Positions 8,027-17,412 are shown, numbered from the stretch's first letter. The stretch is DNA of 64,000 nt from Polynucleobacter sp. AP-Kolm-20A-A1 (GCF_018688315.1 NZ_CP061315.1:1488001-1552000); one strand, 5' to 3'. Notes: generated by a model not told the origin, from the letters alone. Numbers and translations: made by a program.

Positions 8027-10039
8027 ATGAATCAGAACGTTATTGACAATGAAACCCAAGAAAAACTAGACGCCTTCATCAAACAAGAGGAGGGTGACTC
8101 TAATGATTACAAAGGTCTTCTAGCGAAGTTCATTACTCTGGTTGCTGTTGGCATGTCTTTGTTTCATTTATATGCAGCCTACTCAATTGTTCCAACCCAG
8201 CAACTGCGTGTCATTCACGTTGCTTTAGTGCTTTTTTTGGTTTTCCTCAGCTTTCCGATTGCCGCACGCTTTAAAAACCGCCTGATGATTTGGGATGTTT
8301 TATTTGCTATTGGTTCAGTAGCCATTAGTTATTACATCCTAAGTGGTGGCGATGACTTTGCCGACAGAAATACCGCACCCAATCCAACCGACGTGCTCGT
8401 TGGCATCGGGCTAATCCTGTTGATTCTTGAAAGCGTCAGAAGAACCAATGGAATGGTGCTGGTTACTGTCACCGTATTGTTTTTACTCTATGCACTATTT
8501 GGCAACTACCTACCTGCTCCATGGACACATAAAGGTTATGGTCTCGATCGCCTGGTGGGCTACATGTACATGACGCTCGAAGGAATTTATGGCACCGCGG
8601 TTGACGTTTCTGCGACCTTGATTATTCTCTTCACTATTTTTGGTGCGTTTTTGCAATTTACTGGCGCAGGTAAATTTTTCATCGACTTCTCTTTTGCTGC
8701 GATGGGTGGCAAGTCCTCCGGCGTTGGCAGAACTATTGTGATGTCTTCCTTCCTACTGGGCGGTCCATCAGGCTCGGGTGTTGCTACGACAGTAACCGTA
8801 GGCTCTGTTGCTGCGCCGATGTTAGATAAGGTTGGTTACGAAAAAAATGCAGCCGGAGGTCTTTTGGCTGCTGGTGGTTTGGGCGCGATTATTTCTCCGC
8901 CAGTGCTTGGCGCTGCAGCATTCCTGATTGCAGACTTTCTCAAGATTTCTTATTTAGATGTCTTGCTGATGGCAACCATTCCAACAATCCTGTTCTACCT
9001 TGGCTTATTTGTGATGGTTGAAATTGACGTGCGCAAATACGGAATGAAGAATATTCATTTCGAATCTGCTGAATCAGCATGGCAGCTCACCAAAAAATAC
9101 TGGTTCCATTTCTTCTCGCTCATCTCCATTGTTGTCTTCATGCTAATGGGCTTCTCACCAGTGATGTCAGTGTTCTGGGCAACCGTAGTATCCGCGCTAT
9201 CTAGCATGCTCAGAGAAGACACCGCCATCATTCCATGGACATGGTTTAAGGGCAAAGAGCCAATTCTGTCTGGCCTCTATAACTCCAACCTCACTAAAGC
9301 CCTTGCATCCGGCTCTACTGGTGTACTGGCAATCGCTGCTACTTGTGCTGGAGCAGGCTTAATTGTGGGCACAGTAACCTTGACCGGTTTAGGTCTTAAA
9401 TTTAGTTCGATTGTGATTCAGTACGCAGGTGGCTCACTTTTGCTGACCACCATCTTTACCGCCCTAGTGGTGTGGGTGGTTGGCCTAGCGGTTCCAGTTA
9501 CAGCGTCCTACATTATCTGCGCTGTGATTGCAGCGCCAGCATTAATTAACTTAGGCGTGCCAGCTTTTGCCGCTCACATGTTCATCTTCTACTACGCAGT
9601 ACTTTCCGAGGTTTCACCTCCAACCGCACTATCTCCTTTTGCAGCTGCTGCGATTTGCAAAGGCAATCCCTACAAGACGACACTGCAAACATGGAAGTAT
9701 GTTGCGCCAGCGATCTTGGTGCCATTCATGTTTGTTCTAGATAAGTCTGGTGTCAGCCTTTTGTTGATGGGATCAACCACCGCATTAGAGCAAGCAGACT
9801 GGGCGCAAATTGCCTGGGTTTCTTTCACCGCAGTTGTGGGCATCATTTGCTTAGCGGGCGGCTTACAAGGCTGGTTTATTGAGAAAACCAAAGTGTTTGA
9901 ACGCATCATTATGGTGATCTCTGGTGTCGCCTTAGCCTATCCATCGACTGAGGCTGACTTAGTTGGCTTTATTGGCTTCGGCTTGGTACTCATAACCCAA
10001 TCAATGACTTACTTCAAACTCAATCGCAAACCTTCGTAA
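8027..10039 (+). CDS. TRAP transporter fused permease (4TM + 12TM)
   Basis: 670 residues, very hydrophobic throughout. The first ~180 residues hold the small DctQ-like part, and the rest the DctM-like part with GGPSGSGVATTVTVGSVAAP near residue 245, LLAAGGLGAIISPPVLGAAAF near 280 and SEVSPPTALSPFAAAAI near 530. Such fusions pair with TAXI receptors, and one lies directly upstream. It would be an Na+- or H+-driven importer in the inner membrane. The start is the ATG preceded by GGTTGAGAC, a modest ribosome site. Transcription ends in the strong hairpin just downstream. Confidence 0.94.
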   Translation: MNQNVIDNETQEKLDAFIKQEEGDSNDYKGLLAKFITLVAVGMSLFHLYAAYSIVPTQQLRVIHVALVLFLVFLSFPIAARFKNRLMIWDVLFAIGSVAISYYILSGGDDFADRNTAPNPTDVLVGIGLILLILESVRRTNGMVLVTVTVLFLLYALFGNYLPAPWTHKGYGLDRLVGYMYMTLEGIYGTAVDVSATLIILFTIFGAFLQFTGAGKFFIDFSFAAMGGKSSGVGRTIVMSSFLLGGPSGSGVATTVTVGSVAAPMLDKVGYEKNAAGGLLAAGGLGAIISPPVLGAAAFLIADFLKISYLDVLLMATIPTILFYLGLFVMVEIDVRKYGMKNIHFESAESAWQLTKKYWFHFFSLISIVVFMLMGFSPVMSVFWATVVSALSSMLREDTAIIPWTWFKGKEPILSGLYNSNLTKALASGSTGVLAIAATCAGAGLIVGTVTLTGLGLKFSSIVIQYAGGSLLLTTIFTALVVWVVGLAVPVTASYIICAVIAAPALINLGVPAFAAHMFIFYYAVLSEVSPPTALSPFAAAAICKGNPYKTTLQTWKYVAPAILVPFMFVLDKSGVSLLLMGSTTALEQADWAQIAWVSFTAVVGIICLAGGLQGWFIEKTKVFERIIMVISGVALAYPSTEADLVGFIGFGLVLITQSMTYFKLNRKPS

Positions 10040-10060
10040 ATTACTGAGTTTTGCTGTAGA

Positions 10061-10096
10061 TATAAATAAAGCCCGCAATAGCGGGCTTTATTTATA
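10061..10096. terminator. Bidirectional intrinsic terminator
   Basis: Perfect 16-base arms, TATAAATAAAGCCCGC and its complement, around AATA. A GC core is flanked by A-runs and T-runs on both sides, so it can stop the TRAP permease transcript from the left and the convergent dehydratase transcript from the right. Confidence 0.92.
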
Positions 10097-10129
10097 AAAC
10101 TTGAATCCTGATGGACCACTTAAAGATAA

Positions 10130-11263
10130 TCAAGCAATTTTTGTCCAAGCAGCTTTGCCTGCGTATTTCTTGACGGCCACTTCATCAAACTCAAAGCCTA
10201 AGCCTGGAGTCTTATGCAAAATCAGATCGCCATTTTTAAATGTGAGCTGCTTATTTATCAATCTTCGGAAGTTAAGAACCTGGTCATCTAAGAAGAACTC
10301 GACAAAGCGAGCATTTGGTGTTGCTGCAACTAAAGGTGCATGCAAATCATGCATCCAATGAGGGCAAACCGTCACACCTTTTAAGTCCGCATACGCAGAA
10401 ATTCGGCGCCACTCAGTAATCCCGCCACAGACAGCAGCATCGGACTGCAGTATTGCTGCACCACCCGCATCAATCAATTCTCTAAAACGCCAACGCCCTG
10501 CCTCCATCTCGCCAGTAGCAACATTGATTTTGGTTTGACGCGCTAAAGCAGCGTGCAAATCAATCGCATCCGGTGAGAAAGGCTCTTCAATCCAATAAGG
10601 GTTGTAGGCTTCGAAGCGACGTACGTATTCCAGTGCAGTCGGTAAATCACGCCAAGCGTTATTGGCATCTAGCGTGAGCAATACATCATCACCCACCGCC
10701 TTACGAGCCGCCTTAACGCGCGCCTCTTCCTCAGCAGGAGATAAGCGACCTACTTTCATCTTGACCGCTTTAAAGCCCTGCTTTACATAGGACTCCATCT
10801 CCTTGCCTAACTTGGCTGGGGTTTTGCCCTCTAAGTAATAGCCGCCACTCGCATAAGCCGGAACGCGATCGTCCACAACCGAACCCAAATACTGATGCAA
10901 TGGCAAACCTACCGAACGCGCATTTAAATCCCATAGAGCGGTATCTAAAATCGAAATGCCACGCATCACAGCACCAGCGCGCCCTTGCAAGATGGACTCG
11001 TTATACATTTCCATCCATAAGCCTTCACTTCGATGACTATTTTGTCCAATCAGTTTTGGGGCCAGTAACTGTTCAACCGCGATTTTGGCGATATCGCCAC
11101 CAGCGCTGCCTACATAACAAAATCCAATGCCCTCGTTGCCATCCTTACCGCGCACCTTGACCAAGCAGTAATGCCGTTCCGACACGGTACGTGTAGAGAA
11201 TGAAGTGACCTTATCCAAAGGCACCGCCACCGAGGCAACTTGTATAGATTCAATAATGGGCAT
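10130..11263 (-). CDS. Mandelate racemase/muconate lactonizing enzyme-family (enolase superfamily) protein
   Basis: 377 residues with an N-terminal capping domain and a TIM barrel. The KxK motif is in FKAVKMKVGR near residue 165. Metal ligands can be placed at Asp in LTLDANNAW, Glu in WIEEPFSP and Glu in VATGEMEAGRWR. A His in CPHWMHDLH and an Asp in LQSDAAVCGG form the His-Asp dyad of the mandelate racemase subgroup. Members dehydrate acid sugars or racemise 2-hydroxy acids. TAAGGA precedes the ATG. The gene converges on the TRAP operon; together they suggest acid-sugar uptake and dehydration. Substrate is unproven. Confidence 0.9.
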   Translation of the reverse strand: MPIIESIQVASVAVPLDKVTSFSTRTVSERHYCLVKVRGKDGNEGIGFCYVGSAGGDIAKIAVEQLLAPKLIGQNSHRSEGLWMEMYNESILQGRAGAVMRGISILDTALWDLNARSVGLPLHQYLGSVVDDRVPAYASGGYYLEGKTPAKLGKEMESYVKQGFKAVKMKVGRLSPAEEEARVKAARKAVGDDVLLTLDANNAWRDLPTALEYVRRFEAYNPYWIEEPFSPDAIDLHAALARQTKINVATGEMEAGRWRFRELIDAGGAAILQSDAAVCGGITEWRRISAYADLKGVTVCPHWMHDLHAPLVAATPNARFVEFFLDDQVLNFRRLINKQLTFKNGDLILHKTPGLGFEFDEVAVKKYAGKAAWTKIA

Positions 11264-11478
11264 CTGAATTCCTTAGGTAAAAAAATATTGTATCGAGAAA
11301 TAGCTTTGTGGATTTATTGAGCTAAACCACTTGACCCAATAAGTTTGCTAAATAAGACTGATCAAAGATCCATCACGGCAGGGTTAGCAAGACCCCACTC
11401 AAACTTGAAATAACCTCAATTTGCTGCAGGACAGCATAATTATCTGGGGACGCACTCACATTATTAGATAATTGCAGG

Positions 11479-12921
11479 GTGAATAAAAATGTAACCCGCC
11501 ACTCCTTCCTCTCCAAAGGGGTGCTCATATTGACGGGCTGGGCCTTCCTTGCTTTAACACCAGGACTCAGTAGCTTCGCCCTAGCCCAAAATAAGCAGAC
11601 ACAAAAAACCACCCCAGCCCGCAATAAGGTTGTAGTTCAAAACCCAAAATCGATTGGATTTAAGGACAGCTCCGCTGGCGGATCCAAGCGCACCAATAGC
11701 ATGAGTCTTAACCCAGAGCTTTTTCAACGGAAAAATCCGAATGAACTTGCTCTCGATAGCGCCAGCAATTTAGATTACCGAGTTATTCAAGGTTGCTTAC
11801 GGCGCAATTTCAATGAGGATAATTTACCCTCTAGTATTGGTATTGATAATCCTCAGTTTTCTGATTTCTTTAAAAGTCAGACGAAAGCGTTTTTTGATCG
11901 CATGCGTGGAGATTGCATCCCTTATGCGGCAGCATTTGGTAGTCGCAATCGATTTGACTCCCTCAGCATTATGAATGGCCCAATACAAGATGCTAAAACT
12001 GAAGTGTGGACCTTTACACCATCAGCAGTCGGCGGATTCTTAATTCAGCAAGATTATTTAAAAAGTGAATCCAAGAATCTGACTGAGATACGTATTCCAT
12101 TAAAAGATGTTTTATACGACCCGCGAAAAGTGGGTGACATATTGCCTGTAGAGCTTGTTTGGGAGTTGAACTCTCTCATCAAGCAAATCTACCCAGAGGA
12201 AAATACCTCTCTAGAAAATACCAATAGCGTGGTTCGCTTGATAGTAGATTTTGGCGATCGCGAACGATGGGCGCAAATTTGGGCCGCTGAAATTCTCGAT
12301 CCAAGTAATAAAGAGGTTTACGCCAGCGCATTCTGGTTAGAGCGTAGCGACATACCTGGCGGATTCTTTACTGGCAGCGGAGAATCGCTTGAGCGCTCCT
12401 TCTGGACTAACCCACTAAGCTATCGACGCATCTCTCGTGGCGTGGGCATGGTGCGAGCGTCCGCCAAACGCAGCAAAGCGTCTGCGCCTGTAGCCCAGGC
12501 AGCACCAACAAAGCAACGTTATCGCGCCCACATGGGCATAGATTACTCAGCACCAATTGGCACCCCAATCTTTAGTGTTGCCAATGGCAGAGTAGCGCAC
12601 ATTGGGTATAGCGGTGCATTTGGAAATCTCATTGTCTTGGAGCACCCCGGAAACTATCACACCTACTATGCCCACCTGAGCAACTACAACGTGGAGTTAG
12701 GATTGGGCAATGAGGTTCGTCGTGGGCTGGAAATTGGCTATGTAGGCTCCACCGGTAGATCCACCGGCCCACATTTGCACTTTGAGTTGCGAAAAAATGG
12801 GATCTACGTTGACCCTTATGGTTCTAAAACTCAACTCGATTTATGGTCTATGCGAGATAACGAAAGTGGCCAACTTACTCGAGAAATTTTGTTACTCGGT
12901 AGTCCGATTAGAAATAATTAA
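11479..12921 (+). CDS. M23 (LytM-type) peptidase, exported
   Basis: 480 residues from a GTG at 11479, chosen because the next residues form a signal peptide (basic start, hydrophobic core, cleavage near FALAQ). The ribosome site is weak, so the start is uncertain. The C-terminal LytM domain holds HMGIDYSAP near residue 353 and GPHLHFELRKNG near 430, giving the zinc ligands His, Asp and His. The long middle part (residues ~60-330) is not a family I recognise. Active M23 enzymes cut cell-wall cross-links; all metal ligands appear present. It stands alone between divergent and convergent neighbours. Confidence 0.88.
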   Translation: MNKNVTRHSFLSKGVLILTGWAFLALTPGLSSFALAQNKQTQKTTPARNKVVVQNPKSIGFKDSSAGGSKRTNSMSLNPELFQRKNPNELALDSASNLDYRVIQGCLRRNFNEDNLPSSIGIDNPQFSDFFKSQTKAFFDRMRGDCIPYAAAFGSRNRFDSLSIMNGPIQDAKTEVWTFTPSAVGGFLIQQDYLKSESKNLTEIRIPLKDVLYDPRKVGDILPVELVWELNSLIKQIYPEENTSLENTNSVVRLIVDFGDRERWAQIWAAEILDPSNKEVYASAFWLERSDIPGGFFTGSGESLERSFWTNPLSYRRISRGVGMVRASAKRSKASAPVAQAAPTKQRYRAHMGIDYSAPIGTPIFSVANGRVAHIGYSGAFGNLIVLEHPGNYHTYYAHLSNYNVELGLGNEVRRGLEIGYVGSTGRSTGPHLHFELRKNGIYVDPYGSKTQLDLWSMRDNESGQLTREILLLGSPIRNN

Positions 12922-12954
12922 GAACGTATAAAGTGTTTGTAGACGCGGAAATAA

Positions 12955-12978
12955 AAAAGGGTCCAATTGGACCCTTTT
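12955..12978. terminator. Bidirectional intrinsic terminator
   Basis: Perfect 24-base palindrome: AAAAGGGTCC, central AATT, GGACCCTTTT. It sits 33 bases after the M23 peptidase stop and 18 bases from the stop of the convergent universal stress protein gene, so it can serve both. Confidence 0.88.
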
Positions 12979-12996
12979 GTTTGCCTGGTTAGAAAA

Positions 12997-13437
12997 TTAA
13001 CCCAGAACCAATACCGGTAATTTTGAGTGCACGATAACCTCATGTGTCTCGCTACCCAACAAAATCCCTTTAATGCCAGTGCGCTTGTGAGAAGCCATCA
13101 CGATGACATCTGCTTTTGCTTTCTTAGCGCCATCCAAAATACCTTCTGACAAATTAGAATTCGCAATATGCAATGTTTTGGCTTTTACAGCTGCGCCAAG
13201 TGCAACAGCTGCTTTTTTAAAGACGTCTTTCGCATAAGCCTCGCATACTTTTTTATGGTCTTTTTGCGAAATGCCATAACCCATTGTGCTGTCGGAGTAC
13301 ACCATTGGGGGAAGTGGATCGGAAACATACACTAAGGTCACAGCAGCGCCATCAGCCTTAGCAAGTTCAGCAACCTTTTTTAAGGATTTTTTACTAACGT
13401 CTGAGCCGTCTACGGGCACTAATAAATGCTTAAACAT
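12997..13437 (-). CDS. Universal stress protein, UspA family
   Basis: 146 residues beginning MFKHLLVPVDGSDVSKK, the typical Usp start with the Asp that contacts the nucleotide. The ATP-loop region near residue 125 reads RTGIKGILLGSETHEVI, matching the G-2x-G-9x-G(S/T) pattern of ATP-binding Usps. An AAAGGGAG ribosome site precedes the ATG. Cytosolic; family members are induced in starvation, oxidative or respiratory stress. It is divergent from the DUF2177/SulP pair, which share an 88-base control region with it. Confidence 0.93.
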   Translation of the reverse strand: MFKHLLVPVDGSDVSKKSLKKVAELAKADGAAVTLVYVSDPLPPMVYSDSTMGYGISQKDHKKVCEAYAKDVFKKAAVALGAAVKAKTLHIANSNLSEGILDGAKKAKADVIVMASHKRTGIKGILLGSETHEVIVHSKLPVLVLG

Positions 13438-13525
13438 ATCTACTCCCTTTAAATTGAACTACTGATCTACTCTTTCCATCATAATGCTTATTATTAGCCT
13501 ATCAAAGCAGAAAAGGGTAACTTAA

Positions 13526-13927
13526 TTGCTCAAGTATTTAGCCGTATACCTTTCCTTTCTTATTGCACTGCTTGCAATTGATTTAGTGTGGCTTTTAGGG
13601 CTTGCCAAAAACCTATATCGAGATCAAATGGGCGATTTGATGGCAAGCGAGCCTAAACTCCTTGCCGGGCTAGCCTTCTATTTAATTTATGCCTTGGGCG
13701 TTTGCATTTTTGTGATCGTGCCCGCACTCTCAAAACAATCTTTGTTATACGCACTGCAATATGGCGCACTCTTTGGCTTTTTTTGCTACATGACCTATGA
13801 CCTCACCAATCTGGCAGTTATCAGAAACTTCCCAACTCAGCTCGCTTTTGTAGATATCGCCTGGGGAAGTTTTGTAACTGCCTTATGCGCCGGCATTGCC
13901 TACTGGATTGGCAGTCGGCTTTCTTAA
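13526..13927 (+). CDS. DUF2177 family membrane protein, TTG start
   Basis: 133 residues with four hydrophobic segments. The family features are an N-terminal helix containing IDLVWLL and a central GFFCYMTYDLTNLAVIRN. The start is the TTG at 13526: homologues begin in the same way (MLKYLAVY-like), and no in-frame ATG lies near. A weak AAAAGGG lies upstream. It is followed 28 bases later by the SulP transporter, probably in one transcript. DUF2177 has no known biochemical function. Confidence 0.85.
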   Translation: MLKYLAVYLSFLIALLAIDLVWLLGLAKNLYRDQMGDLMASEPKLLAGLAFYLIYALGVCIFVIVPALSKQSLLYALQYGALFGFFCYMTYDLTNLAVIRNFPTQLAFVDIAWGSFVTALCAGIAYWIGSRLS

Positions 13928-13955
13928 GATAATTTGAGTCTTTAACATTCTCACT

Positions 13956-15581
13956 ATGCTTTTCCACCCTAAAATCCTTGATTCCTTTGCTGGCTATAAC
14001 CGCACCCTACTTACCAAGGATGTACTGGCAGGATTAACTGTAGGTGTAGTGGCACTTCCTTTGGCTATGGCCTTTGCCATTGCCAGTGGTTTAAAACCTG
14101 AGTCAGGTATCTTTACAGCCATTATTGCTGGAGGCCTCATCTCCTTGCTTGGCGGTAGTCGCGTACAAATTGGTGGCCCAGCTGGTGCTTTCATTGTGAT
14201 TGTGTACGGCATTGTGGAGCGCTACGGAGTTCCCAATTTATTGCTTGCTACTGCAATGTCCGGAATATTGTTATTTCTGATGGGCGTATTTCGACTCGGA
14301 ACACTGGTTCGCTTTATTCCGATTGCCGTCATTATTGGATTTACTAATGGCATCGCTTTTTTGATTGGCCTATCTCAAATTAAAGACTTCTTTGGTCTGA
14401 CTATTGAAAAAATGCCAGCCCAGTTTTTTCCAGCCGCTCAGGCCCTATATCAAGCAGCAGATACATTTAATCCAATAGCCTTAGGCTTGGCTGTCGGCAG
14501 CCTGATCTTCATTATTGTTTGGAAGTTATTTCAAAAGCGTCTGGGTTGGTTAAGTCATCTGCCTGGCACTGTAGTGGCTATGGTTACTGCAACGATTTTT
14601 GCCAGCCTATTGAACTTGCCAGTAGAAACTATCGGCAGCCGCTTTGGAGGGATCCCCTCAAGCCTTCCTTCATTTGAGTGGATACCGATTAGCTGGGAGA
14701 GCGCTCAATACATGCTCATGCCGGCATTAACCTTGGCATTACTTGGCGCTATTGAATCATTGCTATGCGCCCGTATCGCCGATGGACTTACACATGAGCG
14801 TCATGAATCCAATCAAGAGTTAATGGCGCAAGGTATTGCAAACTTAACAACGCCTTTTTTTGGCGGCATGCCCGCAACAGGAACTATTGCCAGAACGGTA
14901 ACGAATATTGAAAGTGGCGCCACCACTCCTGTCTCGGGAATAGTTCATGCACTAACCCTGCTCATGATTATTTTGTTTGCTGCGCCATTAGCAAAAGATA
15001 TTCCCTTGGCTAGCTTAGCTGCAATTCTGATGTATGTTGCCTGGAATATGGGCGACTGGAAAAAGTTTATCGATCTCAAGCAGTTCCGCCTGCCATACAG
15101 AATCACCATTCTTAGCGTCTTCATTCTTACTGTTGTACTGGATCTCACCATCGCAGTTCAGGTGGGTTTACTGCTGGCTTTTATCACTTTCATTTACCGA
15201 ATTTCTAGCCTATCGCGCTGTGAGATTGCTTTAGCGAGCGACTTCGCTGGACTACGCAACCAGCAAGGCCGCATTGATGCTTACCGCATTCATGGGGCAA
15301 TCTTTTTTGGTGCCGTCAAACTGCTAGAAAAGATTGAGACGAACTTACCATCCAACACTCTCTTACTTGATTTAAAAAATGTAATCTACATTGATACTTC
15401 GGGCATGGATACGATCATGGAGCTTGCACACCTTTGCAAGATTCGTAATATCCGCTTGCTCATTTGTGGCCTGGCACATCAACCACTGGAGATGGCTGAA
15501 CGCAGCAACTTCATTGCTACGCTTCCGGCAGACTCTTTCTACCCTGACTTGATTTCTGGAATTGAAGCGGCGACAACTTAA
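13956..15581 (+). CDS. SulP/SLC26-family anion transporter with STAS domain
   Basis: 541 residues. Residues 1-~410 form the membrane domain with LPLAMAFAIASGLKPE near the start and GGMPATGTIARTVTNI near residue 305, both SulP signatures. Residues ~430-541 form a STAS domain with LLLDLKNVIYIDTSGMDT. The family moves sulfate, bicarbonate or dicarboxylates across the inner membrane. Next to a Usp and DUF2177 rather than cysteine genes, bicarbonate or another anion is as likely as sulfate. The gene ends seven bases from the convergent SafE-like gene. Confidence 0.93.
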   Translation: MLFHPKILDSFAGYNRTLLTKDVLAGLTVGVVALPLAMAFAIASGLKPESGIFTAIIAGGLISLLGGSRVQIGGPAGAFIVIVYGIVERYGVPNLLLATAMSGILLFLMGVFRLGTLVRFIPIAVIIGFTNGIAFLIGLSQIKDFFGLTIEKMPAQFFPAAQALYQAADTFNPIALGLAVGSLIFIIVWKLFQKRLGWLSHLPGTVVAMVTATIFASLLNLPVETIGSRFGGIPSSLPSFEWIPISWESAQYMLMPALTLALLGAIESLLCARIADGLTHERHESNQELMAQGIANLTTPFFGGMPATGTIARTVTNIESGATTPVSGIVHALTLLMIILFAAPLAKDIPLASLAAILMYVAWNMGDWKKFIDLKQFRLPYRITILSVFILTVVLDLTIAVQVGLLLAFITFIYRISSLSRCEIALASDFAGLRNQQGRIDAYRIHGAIFFGAVKLLEKIETNLPSNTLLLDLKNVIYIDTSGMDTIMELAHLCKIRNIRLLICGLAHQPLEMAERSNFIATLPADSFYPDLISGIEAATT

Positions 15582-15588
15582 AGGCGAC

Positions 15589-16308
15589 TTAAGAAATACA
15601 GAAGCCGCCTTTTAATAAAGCTTCTGGCAAAGCCCAAGCGCGGTATAAACCAAAGCCTCCCGCAATGAGCAAAAGCGAAGCAGCTAAATAGCGCACCCAG
15701 CGATATTGCCCAAACTGAGTGAGCGCCGCAGAAAATTTAGAGATCAATAATAGGTTGGGCAAGGTCCCCAATCCAAATGCCAGCATCAGCCCAGCACCAG
15801 TGAGCACATCGCCCGATAAAAACGCCAGCGGCAAAACGCTGTAGACCAATCCGCACGGCACTAAACCCCACAGCATGCCACTAAACCAACGCGATGGACC
15901 ACTCGCCATACGCCCCAAGTATTTAGCCCAGTAAGTGGCAATTTTGGAGCTGATCCACTTACCTCCCAGCAAGCCTTCTGATGAACCCGCTTTTAAAAGA
16001 CGAATACCCATCAGTATCAAAATAAGGGAGGTTAAAGCAAACAAGGGTCGCTGAATGGGAATCAGATTTTGCTGCCAAACCACCACACCCACAGCAGCGG
16101 CAAGAGCACCCAAAAGAACATAAGTGGTTACGCGCCCCAAATGCATGATTAACTGCAGGTAAAAAAGCTCAGATTTAGCCCTTAATGGAGCCTCCAAAGC
16201 GATGGGCCTCTCGATGGCTGCCGCTATACCCCCGCACATCAGGGCGCAGTGCCAGCCGCTCACAAGAGCGCCCAAAAATACGGCAATCAGTAGGCTAGAA
16301 GTTAGCAT
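15589..16308 (-). CDS. Sulfite exporter TauE/SafE (UreH/CcoH-cluster type) membrane protein
   Basis: 239 residues with about six hydrophobic segments. The first contains GALVSGWHCALMCGGIAAA, the usual start of this subfamily, with His and two Cys in the membrane. The central repeat reads GMLWGLVPCGLVYSVL and its partner FGLGTLPNLLL. This subfamily is regularly found beside cbb3 oxidase genes and is thought to act in metal handling during oxidase assembly. Here it is divergent from fnr and 0.8 kb from ccoH. The role in copper delivery is known only by association; the CxxxC-type residues in the first helix fit metal binding. Confidence 0.87.
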   Translation of the reverse strand: MLTSSLLIAVFLGALVSGWHCALMCGGIAAAIERPIALEAPLRAKSELFYLQLIMHLGRVTTYVLLGALAAAVGVVVWQQNLIPIQRPLFALTSLILILMGIRLLKAGSSEGLLGGKWISSKIATYWAKYLGRMASGPSRWFSGMLWGLVPCGLVYSVLPLAFLSGDVLTGAGLMLAFGLGTLPNLLLISKFSAALTQFGQYRWVRYLAASLLLIAGGFGLYRAWALPEALLKGGFCIS

Positions 16309-16384
16309 CCGCTATCGAAATAAAGGTTAAAAAACGGGATTCACTACCCATATAGAATAAACTGACTGCATAATTAGTTCCAAT

Positions 16385-17155
16385 ATGAATTACAAACCTA
16401 CCGACACCCCAACTAGCAAATGCTCAGTATGTGTACTGGGTCAGTTTTGCCTGCCGGTTGGTCTAAACAGTAGCGAAGTCTCAAAAATTGACAGTCTGGT
16501 TAAAGAACGTGTCCACCTGCAAAAAGGGGAAAGCTTATATCGCCATGGCGATCCACTCAGCTCCGTATACAGCGTCCGCTTTGGCACTCTCAAAACCGAA
16601 TTTTGCCTCCAAGATGGTCGCCAACAAGTCATCGGCTTTCATCTGCCTGGAGAGATTTTGGGTCTTGACGGCATTGGCGATGGTCACTACCAATCTGATG
16701 CAATTGCTTTAGAAGAAAGCGAAGTCTGCATTATTCGATACGATGCTTTTGAAGACTTAGCGCGTCAGATCCCTGTGTTGCAAAACCAGTTCCACAAGAT
16801 CATGAGTCGGGAGCTCACCCAAGATCAACGTCACCTACTTTCACTTGGCACCATGCGTGCTGAAGAAAGATTGGCAGCATTCTTACTTAGCCTCTCACAA
16901 CGCTTAGCAGCAAGAGGTTATCTGAATAATGAATTTGATTTACGCATGAGTCGCGTAGAGATCGGTAGCTACTTAGGTATTCAGATTGAAACCGTGAGCC
17001 GCATGCTCTCGCGCTTTGCTGAGTCCGGCCTAATCCAAATTAAACAACGCCATATCAAGCTGATTGATATGAACGGCCTATATGAACTGGCAGGCATTCC
17101 AAACCCTGATCGCCAGGGCTGCTCAACCCCAGAAATCCCAATCAAACAGGCTTAA
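16385..17155 (+). CDS. fnr: FNR-type oxygen-sensing transcription regulator
   Basis: 256 residues of the Crp/Fnr family. Four cysteines at 13, 16, 22 and 115 have exactly the spacing of the [4Fe-4S] ligands of E. coli FNR (20, 23, 29, 122), shifted by seven. A cyclic-nucleotide-like beta barrel and long helix follow, then an HTH whose recognition helix contains ETVSRML; the Glu, Ser and Arg are those that read TTGAT half-sites. It should dimerise and bind DNA at low oxygen. A perfect FNR site lies ahead of ccoN in the same locus. The gene's stop overlaps that of the convergent 86-residue membrane protein gene by four bases. Confidence 0.96.
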   Translation: MNYKPTDTPTSKCSVCVLGQFCLPVGLNSSEVSKIDSLVKERVHLQKGESLYRHGDPLSSVYSVRFGTLKTEFCLQDGRQQVIGFHLPGEILGLDGIGDGHYQSDAIALEESEVCIIRYDAFEDLARQIPVLQNQFHKIMSRELTQDQRHLLSLGTMRAEERLAAFLLSLSQRLAARGYLNNEFDLRMSRVEIGSYLGIQIETVSRMLSRFAESGLIQIKQRHIKLIDMNGLYELAGIPNPDRQGCSTPEIPIKQA

Positions 17156-17412
17156 ATTAAGCCGCGATCAACTTCCTTGCTATCTGGTGCATCAATACCT
17201 GGCAAGATATAAGCTGTAAGCGCACTAGATGCAGCGCAAAAGATCCAAATAGCAAAAAATCCAATGGTGTAAATGCCTTCATCTGAAATATCTGGATGAT
17301 GGCCAAAAAATAACAAATCCTGTGGGTGCACTATGGTGAATAACAAGCCTTCTGCCATGCCAGCCACCAAAAAGGAAGGCCACAAAATCCAGATCAATAG
17401 GCGGTACTTCAT
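17152..17412 (-). CDS. Unrecognised small membrane protein in cbb3 cluster (86 aa)
   Basis: 86 residues with two hydrophobic segments (residues ~4-27 and ~46-70) and a polar link holding VHPQDLLFFGHHPDISD. The ATG overlaps the ccoH stop by four bases (ATGA), so translation is coupled to ccoH and the protein is probably made with the oxidase assembly genes. His-Pro and His-His in the predicted periplasmic loop could bind metal or haem, but this is only a composition observation. I know no named family for it. Likely an accessory factor of cbb3 oxidase by context. Confidence 0.8.
   Translation of the reverse strand: MKYRLLIWILWPSFLVAGMAEGLLFTIVHPQDLLFFGHHPDISDEGIYTIGFFAIWIFCAASSALTAYILPGIDAPDSKEVDRGLI

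Noticed and set aside
11264..11478. 215-base gap between the dehydratase and M23 peptidase genes
   Set aside because: Searched for small genes, tRNA and strong hairpins; only a possible reverse TACAAT at 11287-11292 was seen, with no matching -35.
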